A stretch of DNA of 64,000 nt from Lycorma delicatula. Taxonomy: Eukaryota; Arthropoda; Insecta; Hemiptera; Fulgoridae. Made by a program: the position numbers and the translations under genes. Numbering within the stretch: position 1 is the stretch's first letter; each line of letters opens with the position of its first letter. The notes under the pieces were generated by a model that had not been told where the DNA came from, did not search any database, and saw nothing but the letters and a program-made list of their open reading frames with translations. Shown one piece after another: positions 43,994 to 54,631 of the stretch. Where the stretch lies: NCBI RefSeq assembly GCF_047948215.1, contig NC_134455.1, positions 346,813,842 to 346,877,841 of the forward strand, written 5' to 3'.

Positions 43994-44158
43994 AAACACA
44001 TAGCAATTGAGAGCTTCTTACTGACATGACGGACAAAGTCGACATCATTTTTAACCTTTGGCGATCAATTCATGTATTTATAATTTTTGTTTTCAAAATT
44101 TAAAATTCATTTAATATATTAATCTGTGAACGAAATAATTATAATGCATAAGACATTA

Positions 44159-44200
44159 ATGTTCCTGATGATGGATTAATATCCGAAAGCGTTCGGACAT
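44159..44200 (+). ncRNA. Hammerhead ribozyme motif, type I, conserved core
   Basis: All parts occur in order on the plus strand. Stem I 5' strand ATGTTC (44159-44164); CTGATGA (44165-44171), the conserved core; one extra T; stem II GGAT/ATCC with loop TAAT (44173-44184); GAA (44185-44187); a minimal stem III A/T plus G.T around CG; the cleavage-site C at 44194; stem I 3' strand GGACAT (44195-44200), pairing with ATGTTC by five Watson-Crick pairs and one G.U. This is the compact form described from Penelope-like elements, where it is thought to process element RNA. The unpaired T between core and stem II is unusual and also occurs in the relics at 43.45, 20.87, 21.2 and 62.35 kb. Confidence 0.65.
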
Positions 44201-45184
44201 AATAATAAAAATAGTTGGTAAGAAGAAATTAATAATTTATTTATATCAGTACCAACGGGCCATGATTAATAAAATTAATATATATATATATACAAGCCAG
44301 TCACTTCCCATCTAGCGAGGGGCTCTTTCCCCTAGACCTCCTTGTGTTCATTAAACGTATACTAGTGAGAAACCTGTTCAATTTATAAAGACTATCTGTG
44401 TTATATCTAATTTCTTCAGAGCAACAGTTTGATCATCACAGAACCCAAAATTTTGAGTGATTTGAAGGATTCGAATTTGAAAATAATCGGCTTTCATCTT
44501 AAAAATAATAGTTATAGCTGGTTACCCGTCCTTCGTACGGGAAAAATTTATTTATTTCCGGTTCTTAGCGTTATCCGACAACACCAGTGGGAGGTGACGG
44601 TACTTAGTTTCTCTTCTTTTTTTTAATTATTTTTTTATTTATTTTAGCCTTACCGACATTCTATGTAGGTTAGAATCTCGGTTAGACTTTCGGGATTACA
44701 GACAGTGAGGCTACCATCATAACATTTTGAATATTACATAACAAAAATTAAGCTTTGTAGCTGTATGAATAATAATCAGGTTAAATTAATAAATTATAAA
44801 TATACTAGCATTTCCCGTCGTGGCTTCGCTCGCTCTATATTACTTGCGATTCCGGTAGAGGTCAGTTTTTATTTTTATTTTATGTTTTTAGTCAAGTAAC
44901 GGAAGACAGGTTAAGCCAGTCGCGTAGCACATACAACAATGACAAATGCTTTGTTGGTTGAGCAGCCTTTTAAAAAGGTTTGTTCACCGTCGCACCTCTT
45001 AAAAAATCGAAATTTAAAAAAAAACCGAAAATGGTTTTAAGATATTTACCTAAAGATTATTTGCAAGCTCAAATTTAGTGAATATCTCGTATAGTATGGT
45101 GAAATGGGGAAAATTTTAAATCATTGTTCAAAATTTTGTTACCTTTCTTCACCCCTTTCAAGGTCAAATTTTGAAAAATGTAGA
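44201..45184. other. Gene-free stretch with dispersed-repeat fragments
   Basis: Fragments at 44290-44350 (CATCTAGCGAGGGGCTCTTT) and 44811-44840 (TACTAGCATTTCCCGTCGTG then GCTTCGCTCGCTC) belong to a repeat type that recurs at 52660-52760 and 54010-54265 (ACTAGCTGGCCCG, GCTTCGTTCGCC). No gene. Confidence 0.45.
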
Positions 45185-45955
45185 AGTTTGATTTGCTGAT
45201 GATATAGTAATTCTAGCCGAGAGTAAAAAGGATTTAGAAGAAACAATGAACGGCATAGATGAAGTCCTACGCAAGAACTATCGCATGAAAATAAACAAGA
45301 CAAAACAAAAGTAATGAAATGTAGTAGAAATAACAAAGATGGACAACTGAATGTGAAAATAGGAGGAGAAAGATCATGGAGGTAGAAGAATTTTGTTATT
45401 TGGGAAGTAGAATTACTAAAGATGGACGAAGCAGGAGCGATATAAAATGCCGAATAGCACAAGCTACACGAGCCTTCAGTAAGAAATATAATTTGTTTAC
45501 ATCAAAAATTAATTTAAATGTAAGGAAAAATTTTTGAAAGTGTATGTTTGGAGTGTCGCTTTATATGGAAGTGAAACTTGGACAATCGGAGTATCTGAGA
45601 AGAAAAGATTAGAAGCTTTTGAAATGTGGTGCTACAGGAGAATGTTAAAAATCAAAGGGTGGATAAAGTGACAAATGAAGAGGTATTGCGGCAAATAGAT
45701 GAAGAAAGAAGCATTTGGAAAAATATAGTTAAAAGAAGAGACAGACTTATAGGTTATATACTAAGGCATCCTGGAATAGTCGCTTTAATATTGGAAGGAC
45801 AGGTAGAAGGAAAAAATTGTGTAGGCAGGCCACGTTTGGAATATGTAAAACAAATTGTTAGGGATGTAGGATGTAGAGGGTATACTGAAATGAAACGACT
45901 ATCATTAGATAGGGAATCCCCGAGAGCTACATCAAACCAGTCAAATGACTGAAGA
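45185..45955 (+). pseudogene. LINE endonuclease/RT protein, RT palm to C-terminus
   Basis: Plus strand in order: FADDIVILAESKKDLEETMN (FADD is the catalytic RT box), MKINKTKTK-type block, VEEFCYLGSRITKDGRSRSD, IKCRIAQATRAFSKKYNLFT, KVYVWSVALYGSETWTIGVS and RRMLKIK, then an intact 108-codon frame (45626-45952) with VDKVTNEEVLRQIDEERSIW, RDRLIGYILRHPGIVALILE, GQVEGKNCVGRPRLEYVKQI and ending QSND. Three or four single-base shifts and a stop just before FADD break it. The tail GACTGAAGACAAAAAAAAAAA marks the 3' end. Same lineage as 17512-18165 but less decayed. Confidence 0.9.
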
Positions 45956-46261
45956 CAAAAAAAAAAAGAAAAGAAATTGGTTTTCAGGTATTCTCCTGAA
46001 AATTATACACAGAATTAAGTAAATTGTATATCTTTATTTATTACCGAGAAATTAAAAAAGTTACAACTTTTTTCATTGTTATTCCATTTTTACTCTTTAA
46101 AATTGGAAGTTCAAAAATCGTTTATACAAATATTCATCAATCTATCTTCTGTAATTTTTATAGGGAGGTGATTATGACTCAGAAAGGAGAGCTTGTTAAA
46201 TAGGAATATACATATATTGCATTAACTTTCATTGTTATCATTTATATATCATGGAGGTCAC
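45956..46261. other. AT-rich spacer
   Basis: Nothing recognised. Confidence 0.4.
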
Positions 46262-46345
46262 CAATTCACCAACCTCCATGGTAGTGTCACTAGGTTTCAT
46301 CCGGAAGGTTCTTGGTTCGAATCCTAGACAGGCTTGTTATCTTTT
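46262..46345 (+). repeat. SINE family C, head only
   Basis: ACCTCCATGGTAGTGTCACT, AGGTTTCATCCGGAAGGTTC and TTGGTTCGAATCCTAGACAG give a clear B box (GGTTCGAATCC) but no family C body follows. Just upstream, GGAGGT and ACCTCC form a small inverted repeat. Confidence 0.6.
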
Positions 46346-47149
46346 ATAATTAAATTTAATTGGGCAGTTAGCCAGTAGTTGCTGAAATAAATAAATAATA
46401 TTTATACGTAATTTTTATATTCGCTTAATAATTACATAATTTATTATTTATTAACGTTTATTATTATTTGGTAGTTAAATATAGAATTATATAATCTTTT
46501 CCTGTTTTTTTTTTCAGATTTCTGTCATTTTAATGTTTAAAGTCCGGAAGCAGCATTCTGTGAGTATAATTTTCTATTTGTAATGCATAATTTTATAGTA
46601 ATAAAAACAATAAAAAATATTGACTTCTATCCAACAAACGTAAAATATAATTAATAGAAACAAAAAAAATTATATTAATAACAGAAAAAGCCAGCAACCG
46701 GGTGCTTGACTACTCTTCTCGTACCCAAATTTATGTTCGGTCTGTAGAGAGTTTTACAGACTGCAGCTTAGGAGGATAAGTGGAACATTATAACATAAAA
46801 GTATACAAGTAAAGTAAGTAAGTAAGTGTGTAACAAAAATTATTCTACTCTTTGAGTAAAATCTTGAAATACGGTACTGGCCATATCTCCCCACTCCTTT
46901 TTGTCGATTTTAACCAAACATATATGCCAACAGTGATCCATATTCAGAATTCAACGTAAAATATTACATAAAAATCAGCTAATTTCGGTTTGCAGATATT
47001 AAGGAAAAGATTTGTTGACGTAAAAAGCAAAAATATTTAAGTTTATTATATCCCATCCCTCAATGAAGTAGCCTAAATACATCACCAAAAATATAAATTA
47101 ATGTAATGAATCATGTTTATTTTCTGCAACCGGTTTTTCTAGCTATTGA
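46346..47149. other. AT-rich gene-free stretch
   Basis: The part around 46860-46990 (CCATATCTCCCCACTCC, TTTTAACCAAACATATATGCC) has the look of a worn dispersed repeat, like 47660-47870 and 49400-49560. No coding evidence. Confidence 0.4.
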
Positions 47150-47212
47150 GAGCTCTCTCTCTCTGTCTATCTGCCTGCCTGTGTGTGTGTGTACGCGCGC
47201 GCGCGTTTGTGT
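47150..47212. repeat. Composite (CT)n-(TG)n-(CG)n tract
   Basis: CTCTCTCTCTCTG, then TGTGTGTGTGTGT and ACGCGCGCGCGCG: nearly 30 bp of alternating purine-pyrimidine. Confidence 0.9.
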
Positions 47213-47271
47213 GAGCAATTGCAATTACCGCTACTGGCTTGCCAGGCCTGACGTAGCTGCAGAAGTAGTGC

Positions 47272-47482
47272 AATGTAACATAAATGTACCAGTAAACGTT
47301 TAGACTTGAAGAGACTCAGGTCGACCACTCCTGAGAAGTGTGATTAATTTAAATACAACCATCAAGAAAACCGGAATCCACAGTTTAGCGTTAAAATCCT
47401 TGTAAAAGTAACTACCTGTATAAGTATTCGGACCTCGACTTTGAAAATAAGCCGATTTTACGCTGACCAACCCGGCGGGTTT
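47272..47482 (-). repeat. SINE family B, minus strand, diverged
   Basis: On the minus strand it begins CCCGCCGGGTTGGTCAG, then AAATCGGCTTATTTTC, TTGATGGTTGTATTTAAATT, GTCGACCTGAGTC, TCTAAACG and TTTACTGGTACATTTA. The ACTGGTACATTTA end assigns it to family B; it stops before the distal B tail. Confidence 0.65.
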
Positions 47483-49123
47483 AATGTAATGGAATCGTGT
47501 AATTAATGAAAAATTTTGATTGAATCCAGAAGTAACAAAAAAAAAGTTGTTCTTTGCTCAAATCCCTATGTGGGGGTTTGAATAAAACCAAACACCATCG
47601 TTAAGTATTTTACTATCAAGGGATATTAAATTATGTAAAAAGATTTGCTCAACCGTTGAGTAAAAGTTTAAATAAGGGATCCATTAGATCTGTATCTCCT
47701 TGCCCACTTGACCGATTGTTACCAAACTTAAACGGCATCAATAGCGTATATCATGCCAAAACCATTATGCTAAATTTCATCAAAATTTGTTCATCCAGCC
47801 TTGAAATATCCACTGTTTACTGTACTGAATTTGTCTTCCACAGATGAGGTCAATAACTTTTGAACTGCCTTCACTTTACATGTGATGAGAGAGGATCAAC
47901 GCCAATATATATCTGTCAGGCCGACTTTCGCATGAACTTATCGGAGCTATGTTACATAGCATTTAATATGTCTTGCGGTTTTTCTTCATGAAATAAGAGA
48001 AACAAATTTCTGAAAAATTCCCGTATTATGAACATTTTTTGCTTTTTCCTTGACCTGTCATGTGAACTTTTACTGTTCCGGCTATAGCGATATATATTGG
48101 TATATCTATAACGGGAAAGTACATAGGTCGATAAAAGAAAATCGAAAAAAATTGGTCTTTTTTTAGTTTTTTTCTTTAAGGAGATATTTAAAATCAAACT
48201 TTAAGAAAAAAAGAAGTAGATTTAAATAAATCGTTAATAATCTGCAGAAAACCTTTTTTATTCCAACAAATCTAATTTTGTCATAAAGATGTGTGTTCGT
48301 GTATACGTACGTAAGTATGACTCTGTATTTGGTCGTATAACTCTGGGCCCCATTGACACATTGTCTTTAGACTTGGTAGACAGGTATTACTTTCGGAGAG
48401 GAAGAATGTATTAAGTTTTTGTAAAAATTGGGGGGAAAAAAGGTGATAGCGTTTTGTCCGGAATAAAATTTCAAATCTTTACCAGGGAACTTTAGCAAAA
48501 GAGTTTTCTTACAAAAGTTGAATTTTTTTCAATGTCACAAATAACTAGAGATTTTTAATTAATATTAAAAAATCTTTCTTTTGTTAGATACATCTTGCTT
48601 CAGAAAAGTAGTTAATAGGGGTTTTTGCATCTATATTATCAATATCAGTAGGCCTTCATATCACTATGAAAATGTTTGGTCAATCTCACTCCATGGTCTT
48701 TTATAAAAAAATTTTTTTTAATCTTTAAAAATGTTTTTAAATTTAAATCCATTTCATAAGTTACCCATTGATTTTAAAGTATACAAATTTTAATTTTTTG
48801 ATACACTTACTCTTTGGTATATCTTGGAAAAAAGGTGACAACAAAGTTGTTACATTTACCCGGAATTAGTTATTTATTCTGATATACTGAAAAAATGACA
48901 CGAAAAAAGTAAAAAAAGTAAAAAATCTATATTTTTAAACTTTGATCGGTTCCCCCGCCGTCAATATTCCCCAAAATAATTTTTTTGGACCATTTTCATT
49001 AGTATTTTGCTTCAGAAGACAAAAAAAAAAATCGGTTAAAAAGTGTGCAATAAATAAAATATAGCTTTTTTCGAATTTGGACGCATTTTTTTTATAAAAA
49101 ACGATAAGATAAGTATGTACGTT
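47483..49123. other. AT-rich gene-free stretch
   Basis: Several hundred bases (47660-47870 and 48290-48450) look like non-coding dispersed repeats. No frame with a known motif. Confidence 0.45.
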
Positions 49124-49313
49124 GCCGGCCTCTGTGGCGCGAGTGGTAGCGTCTCGGCTTTTCACCCAGAGGTCCCGGGTTCGAATCCCGGGCAGGCATG
49201 GCATTTTTCACACACGCTACAAATCATTCATCCTCTGGAGTAACTCTACTCTGTGTAACTGTACTCTGAAGTAACTTAACTGTGGACTCGGAGGTTAAAC
49301 AAACAGGGAAAAA
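49124..49313 (+). repeat. SINE family C, reference copy with intact tRNA-like head
   Basis: GCCGGCCTCTGTGGCGCGAG then TGGTAGCGTCTCGGC (A box), TTTTCACCCAGAGGTCCCGG, GTTCGAATCCCGGGCAGGC (B box with a perfect 5-bp CCCGG/CCGGG T-stem). The anticodon-loop region with TTTTCACC points to tRNA-Glu ancestry. The body is CATGGCATTTTTCACACACG, CTACAAATCATTCATCCTC, ending with TCGGAGGTTAAACAAACAGG and an A-run. Pol III control elements look usable. Confidence 0.88.
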
Positions 49314-50586
49314 AAAATTATGTACGTAGGCGTACACTGAGCTTAATACAAAAAGTGGAATAAAGTTAGTAAAATTTTGAACAAGCTTTACACCCCAAAT
49401 AAACAATATACTACATCCCTTGGAGATATTGACTCCAAACTTTTACCAACAAATTGTCCCATACGAGTATACACAAATCTCTGCCAGGTTTCATCAAAAT
49501 CCAGTCAAAATTTACTAAGGTTCATGACTTGGGATCCCTTAAGTTTTTGGGGTCCGTTGGTCAAGAAACCTCGAGAAAACCCAAACCCCATTTTTTTTTT
49601 ACCGATTACCATACTTTCCTTCTTGCAGCATAGCTCTAGAGCTATAGTAAAAATTAGCCAAAAGTTTTCATCCTCTTCCTAGAAAAATTAACAATTTGAT
49701 TATTTAGAATTTTATTTGTATCTAAATTTTTTAAAAAATTAAAAAAAAATCCTTTTTTAAATTTATTTTCATCACTAAGGGATTATTTTCTTAAAAAATA
49801 ATAATACCCAAATACATATCCTTAATATAGGTGCCCCAAAAATGAAAACTAAAATTTTTCATAGTTTCAAATTTTTAATACTTTAAACGTATTTTGTTAA
49901 ATAATAAAGTCACTAAAATAACTTAATATCCTTCCCCTAATGGAGGATCTAACAAATTTAAAAAAATAAATTTAAAAAAAAACGATTTTCTTTTTTTAAA
50001 TTTTGATTGTAATTTATTTAAAATCAATTTTAGTGAATATTTTAAGCATTAAAAAACCCGATGCATGAGCTCCAAACTTTTAAAAGTTTGAAAGAATATT
50101 TTTCGAAATTGCGATGCTAAGTTACCAGTATTGAAAATTTGGGTTGTTGCTTTATTTTGTTGAGTAACTATTTCAAAATTAAAATGAAAAGATTTAAATA
50201 TAATCAAAATGGATTTAAATGTATTTTCAATTCATTGAATAAAATCTACATCGGAAAAGAATTTCCATTTTTTTTTTCAAAATTTTAATGAGAGAAATAC
50301 GGCTACCAAAATATGGCAAAAACATCCTGGAACGCTACATGTATTAAATGAACGCATCAATTTTTCTTTTCCATGTGGAAGTCGAGTTTAATTAATAAAG
50401 TGGAAAGTTATGTTGTTTACTTTACTTCTTAATGGCATTTCTCAGCTGTATGAAAGTTAAGGTTAGAATTTGGTCGTGTGAATTACTATCTACATAATAC
50501 AATAGCAATAACATAGGGGGAAAGGTCTTTTTACGGTCTACCCCGACTCTATCATCGTTTCCTTTAACCACTGTTAACTGTTAACT
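49314..50586. other. AT-rich stretch with a family G scrap
   Basis: 49598-49660 (ACCATACTTTCCTTCTTGCA, GCATAGCTCTAGAGCTATAG) is a minus-strand piece of the family G head, compare 3291-3345. The rest is AT-rich with no gene. Confidence 0.4.
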
Positions 50587-50637
50587 ATGAACACATTCAG
50601 TATAGCACTCGGTTCTACAGTTGTTGCTTTTAATCAG
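50587..50637 (+). CDS. Candidate first exon with consensus splice donor
   Basis: ATG opens MNTFSIALGSTVVAFNQ, and CAG|GTAAGT at 50637/50638 is a perfect consensus donor in phase 0. The short hydrophobic N-terminus could be a signal peptide start. No following exon was recognised in the window on the plus strand, and a 51-base match of this kind can arise by chance. Confidence 0.25.
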
Positions 50638-51273
50638 GTAAGTTTTGTTATTTATTCGTCATATTTATATCTGAAAATGTATTAGATTATTTTTATAATT
50701 GCTACCACTGGATAGCAACTTGAATAGAATTTTTCATTTTATGCGATAAGTTGAAATGAAAAATGGTTCGTTTATTTATGAATATTTTTAGAAGAATTGT
50801 GAACATGTAATTTTTGTGATAATTAATTCTTAAAACGGCATTCAACATATATAAGATAAATATAATAAACATTTACTGAAATTAGACAGATGCAATATAA
50901 ATATTGATTATTCCTGATAACACCATTATTTATTTCATCACAATAAGTTTGTATGTGTGTGCATGTATGTAATGTAATATAACGCGCTCGCGAAGTTCAT
51001 CCAATAATTAAAGAGACAAATGATTGTATAAAAATTATTTGCATCCCACTCAATGTGTAGACAGGGGTGGACCCAGCAACTGAATTTGCGGGGGGAGGGG
51101 GGGGGGGGGCATTGGGAACATTTACCTACTCCTTTCTAATCGGGTTGAGTATATAATATTTCATACACTTTTATCGGATACATTTACTTTTATTCTGAAC
51201 TATTTTTAAACATGAAAAAACGTTTAATCAATCGTTAGTATTGCTGTGACAAAAGAAACTCTAAGCGGTAGCT

Positions 51274-51304
<31 letters not shown>

Positions 51305-51323
51305 AAAAAATGGTATTGATAAG
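50638..51323. other. AT-rich stretch with G-run and (TA)n
   Basis: Includes a G-rich run at 51090-51110 and a (TA)n tract at 51276-51301. No gene. Confidence 0.45.
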
Positions 51324-51660
51324 TTTAATTTTAAATGTATGCATATATACATAAGGGAGTCTCGAAACGTGGCACGTATAGTGACGGGAGGTAGCCCTCT
51401 TGCCTAGGCCATTTTGGCCCACCTGCATTCAAGAGCAGTGAGTCGGGGTGTGTCCGATGATGGCATGGGGGACCCTCAAGGGTGGATTGAGGGCGCGAGG
51501 CTGTGGGTGTACGCTGTGCATGCCTATAGCCTGTTTATAAGAAGTATTCAACTGCCACGGCACCCTGGCGCGACTGATATACTGCTCAACGGCGGTTCTG
51601 GTCGCCCCGAGGGTGCTTAAACAACTATAAATGAGACTCGTAGAAGAAAGAAAGAACGAT
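51324..51660 (+). mobile_element. ~335-bp GC-richer insertion with 14-bp direct repeats
   Basis: Bounded by ATGGTATTGATAAG on both sides (51310-51323 and 51661-51674). The interior is much less AT-rich than its surroundings (TGATGGCATGGGGGACCCTC, GGCGCGAGGCTGTGGGTGTA, GCGCGACTGATATACTGC) and shares composition and phrasing with the 3' UTR of the R1-like LINE at 55591-55880. A retroelement 3' fragment with target-site duplication is the likely reading. The 68-codon frame inside is probably incidental. Confidence 0.5.
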
Positions 51661-51925
51661 ATGGTATTGATAAGCTGAAATTTTAATTTTTATGGTCTTT
51701 TGAGAACCTATCTCAAATTTTAATATTGAGGCCCTTTACACCCCATAAGTGTTTGTGATTGTCCTTGTCTTTATGTCTTAAATGTTTTGTGCTTTTAAAT
51801 AAAATGTAAGGCCCCTTTACACCCTTACATATGACGATCCAGATGGTGATAGTAGTTTCTTTTAAAGATTATGACGAGGGCTAATGACCTTAGCAGTCGA
51901 TGCCCATAAAAATTCAGAAAAAAAA
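51661..51925 (+). repeat. LINE-type 3' UTR end
   Basis: Ends GACGAGGGCTAATGACC, TTAGCAGTCGATGCCC, ATAAAAATTCAG and an A-run at 51921-51928. A GGGCTAATGACC..AG..GT.GATGCCC box before a poly(A) is common at the 3' ends of insect LINEs. An internal near-duplication (GGCCCTTTACACCCC / GGCCCCTTTACACCC) is present. Confidence 0.5.
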
Positions 51926-53009
51926 AAGTATTGCTGTAAAAGAAGTAAAAATGGACGGTTTCGCCAAAACCAAAAAATTGCTTTAGTTTCTTCAACTTAA
52001 TTTCTATTTCTAAAAATTAAGCTGTAGGTTATTCGAACTGACCCTCACGTGGAATACAGAAAAAAAATTAATTTTAAGCTCGGACTGTATAGTCCTAATA
52101 ACTTTAATCAAACAATCAAAATTATATAATAATATAAGATGGGATAAAAAATAATACGATGAAGATTTAAATTAAGTTAATTTTTATTTGTTCGTTCATT
52201 TCAATATTTATGATTAATCCATTACAATCTAAAATTTTACATAATAATAATAATAAGAATACAAAGTAATTTATTTACGAAATAACTTTATCTCGATGAT
52301 TACGCATCTTAGTATACCGATCGATAACGCGATCTATTATATCAATTTGTATGTCGTTATGAAGATGCATTAGAGCAAGTGACGTCAGCCTCTGTTAATT
52401 ACCCATTAAAAAAATATGTTAATTACAAAGTTGCAACTTCCAACTGGTTATTTTGACAATACAGTGTATTGGTAAAATATTTAAATTCTTTGCAAGTGGA
52501 TTCTTAAAATGAAAGGGCTTCGGGGCCTTTGGGGGCATGTCCCCCTCTGGATCCGTCACTGCGTGTACGTAAATATGTGCTCAAAGTAATTTTCATTAGC
52601 GGCATCTGAATTTTGAATTATTCTATAATAATTTACTTTATATTAAATGTCACCTAACCGATCAGGGCTAGCTTCGCTCGCCTTTCCAATCTAGCCAGAG
52701 GGCATCGCTCCCTGGATCTCCGCTGTGTTTCACAAAAAAACAGCGGAGATTGTGTGAATAATACTGATAAATAAGACATACTCGTATTTGTTTAACTTTT
52801 GACAGTTCAATTTGATCGGCCAAAATTAACAATTAAAACCAATGAAATTTCGATAAGTATGTTAATTTAAGCTAATAATAATAATAAAATTAATAAAAAT
52901 TTAATTATCTAACCAACCGACTTTCAAATTTGCAGCACACATTTGTGTATCCCAAGGAAGATGATAGGCCATAGGCCTATCATCTAAATCACAGATAATA
53001 AATCTAAAG
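51926..53009. other. Gene-free stretch with repeat fragments
   Basis: 52660-52760 (AGGGCTAGCTTCGCTCGCC, AATCTAGCCAGAGGG) recurs near 54110-54210. CAGCGGAGAT occurs inverted at 52716 and 52740. Otherwise AT-rich. Confidence 0.45.
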
Positions 53010-53450
53010 ACACAGATTGAATTACCGACGAAGAGTTCCGAACATTGAACAATCTAGGAGTAAATGGTTCACGGACCATTTTACATAGCACGGGTCATTT
53101 CTGTTGAGAAGAGCCAAATAGCTGGGCGTGAGTTATCTTTGTGTGCCCAATTCTCAGTCGCGTTAGTATGGCTTTTCTGTTGTCTGGGAGACAAGGTTTC
53201 TCGAAGATGTTCTCCTGGATGCTACGTAAGGCCGTGTAAGGACTCAGCAGCCAAAAATTATTCCATTCACTATAGTTTGCAATGTTTATAGCTTGCTACA
53301 TGTTTATAGTTTGCCACTTCACCTTCGTGAAGTAGCTGTCATACGTTAATTCCAATTAGAGGCCATTTGTTGCTGCTCTCTTGGCAGCCTCATCAGCTCG
53401 TTCGTTCCCGAAGATGCTGCAGTGGTCCGGTACTCATAAAGATCAATTAA
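53010..53450 (-). pseudogene. Jockey-like LINE C-terminus (RNase H end and zinc knuckle)
   Basis: The minus strand reads VPDHCSIFGNERADEAAKRA then ATNGL (the GH..I.GNE.AD.AAK signature of LINE RNase H, with the catalytic NERAD intact), later RKAILTRLRIGHTKITHAQL, and in a shifted frame SVNHLLLDCSMFGTLRR, the knuckle and tail. It lies in the opposite orientation to the related fragment at 22130. Frameshifts and a missing first knuckle half make it dead. Confidence 0.8.
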
Positions 53451-53540
53451 AATTGATTTTAATCTATGGTATACCTTTAACAAGTTTATAATAGTATTAA
53501 CTGCTATTAATTAATTATTGTAATTTTATTTAAGTTCACT

Positions 53541-53605
53541 TCTACATTTCTCTCTCTCTCACTCTATCTCTCTCTCTCTCTCTCACTCTTTCTCTCTCTC
53601 TCTCT
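53541..53605. repeat. (TC)n microsatellite, imperfect
   Basis: TC repeats with periodic CACTC interruptions. Confidence 0.9.
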
Positions 53606-54379
53606 GTTCAATTAATTACTTATAATTGTAAATTAATGTAACAATATGTGATTGGAAATAAATAAAATAGGATTATGGTAGTGTCCGGTTGGAGTGGTAA
53701 AGTGATTGACTATTCACCTGGTGCTATTCCTTTTCAGTCAGTAGTAACAGAAAAAGAACAGCGTTACTATTTTGTCAATGCTTTGACAAAAGAGCGGATG
53801 TGATAATAGCGTGGTGTACTGAATTTAATCCGCATGTAAATAGATTAATCTTTATTCTGATCTCAACATAATAATACATTGTATAAATAACATTAATAAA
53901 TTATAAATATAAAAACAAATTATATGATAAAGATATCATATAATATTTAAACTCCTTACTAATTATTTGAGATATAAATAAATAAAATAATTTTAAAGTA
54001 AATATATTAAATACTAGCTGGCCCGTCTATCCAAAACCTGCACCCTCGTTCAGGTCATCTCGGAGCCAACTCAGGGGCTCCTCGGGACCTACCCCACGGC
54101 CACAGAAGTTGCTTCGTTCGCCATTTCCAATCTGCCGGGAGGACCGGCGCCCTGACAGCTTGGTTCAGTCGCCATCCCATCTACCCGGAGGACTTCAACC
54201 TCTGGACCCCGCACTGTATGTTATCCTCATGGTTGTGAAAATAATACTGATAAATAATAATTATAATATTCAGGCTTTACAGAAACCTGAAAAAGAAACT
54301 AATTTACAAAAGATAGAATAATAGTAACATTTAAAAAAAAATTATAGTCGCATCAACAATTAAGATTATTAGCGACTTA
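53606..54379. other. Gene-free stretch with repeat fragment
   Basis: 54010-54265 starts ATACTAGCTGGCCCGTC and includes GCTTCGTTCGCCATTTCC, the most GC-rich example of the repeat type also seen at 44.8 and 52.7 kb. No gene. Confidence 0.45.
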
Positions 54380-54628
54380 TCAGTGAAATGTAACTGTACC
54401 GGTAAATTTGTAGTCTTGAACAAACTCAGATCGACTACGTGTGATTAATTGAAACCCAACCACCAAAGAACACTGGTATCGACGATCTAGTATTCAAATC
54501 CGAATAAAAGTACCTTTAAAACTACCAAATAAAACTACCTTTATTAGGATTTGAACCTGACAATTTCGACTTCAAAATCAGCTGATTTACGACGACGATT
54601 TTTCCACTAGATCAACCCGGTCGGTTAG
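54380..54628 (-). repeat. SINE family B, minus strand
   Basis: The minus strand has AACCGACCGGGTTGATCTAG, TGGAAAAATCG, AAATCAGCTGATTTTGAAG, GGTTGGGTTTCAATTAATC, GTTCAAGACTAC and AAATTTACCGGTACAGTTAC. A ~20-bp internal duplication (AACTACC... repeated at 54519 and 54535) is unique to this copy. It directly abuts the R1-like LINE. Confidence 0.78.
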
Positions 54629-54631
54629 AGT

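Noticed and set aside
46262..46345. Stand-alone tRNA gene.
   Set aside because: Only the B box is good; the D-arm and acceptor ends do not fold as a tRNA, and it matches the SINE family C head.
49124..49200. Possible functional tRNA-Glu gene.
   Set aside because: T-arm and boxes are good, but the 5' and 3' acceptor strands do not pair, and the sequence continues into a shared SINE body with an A-rich tail.
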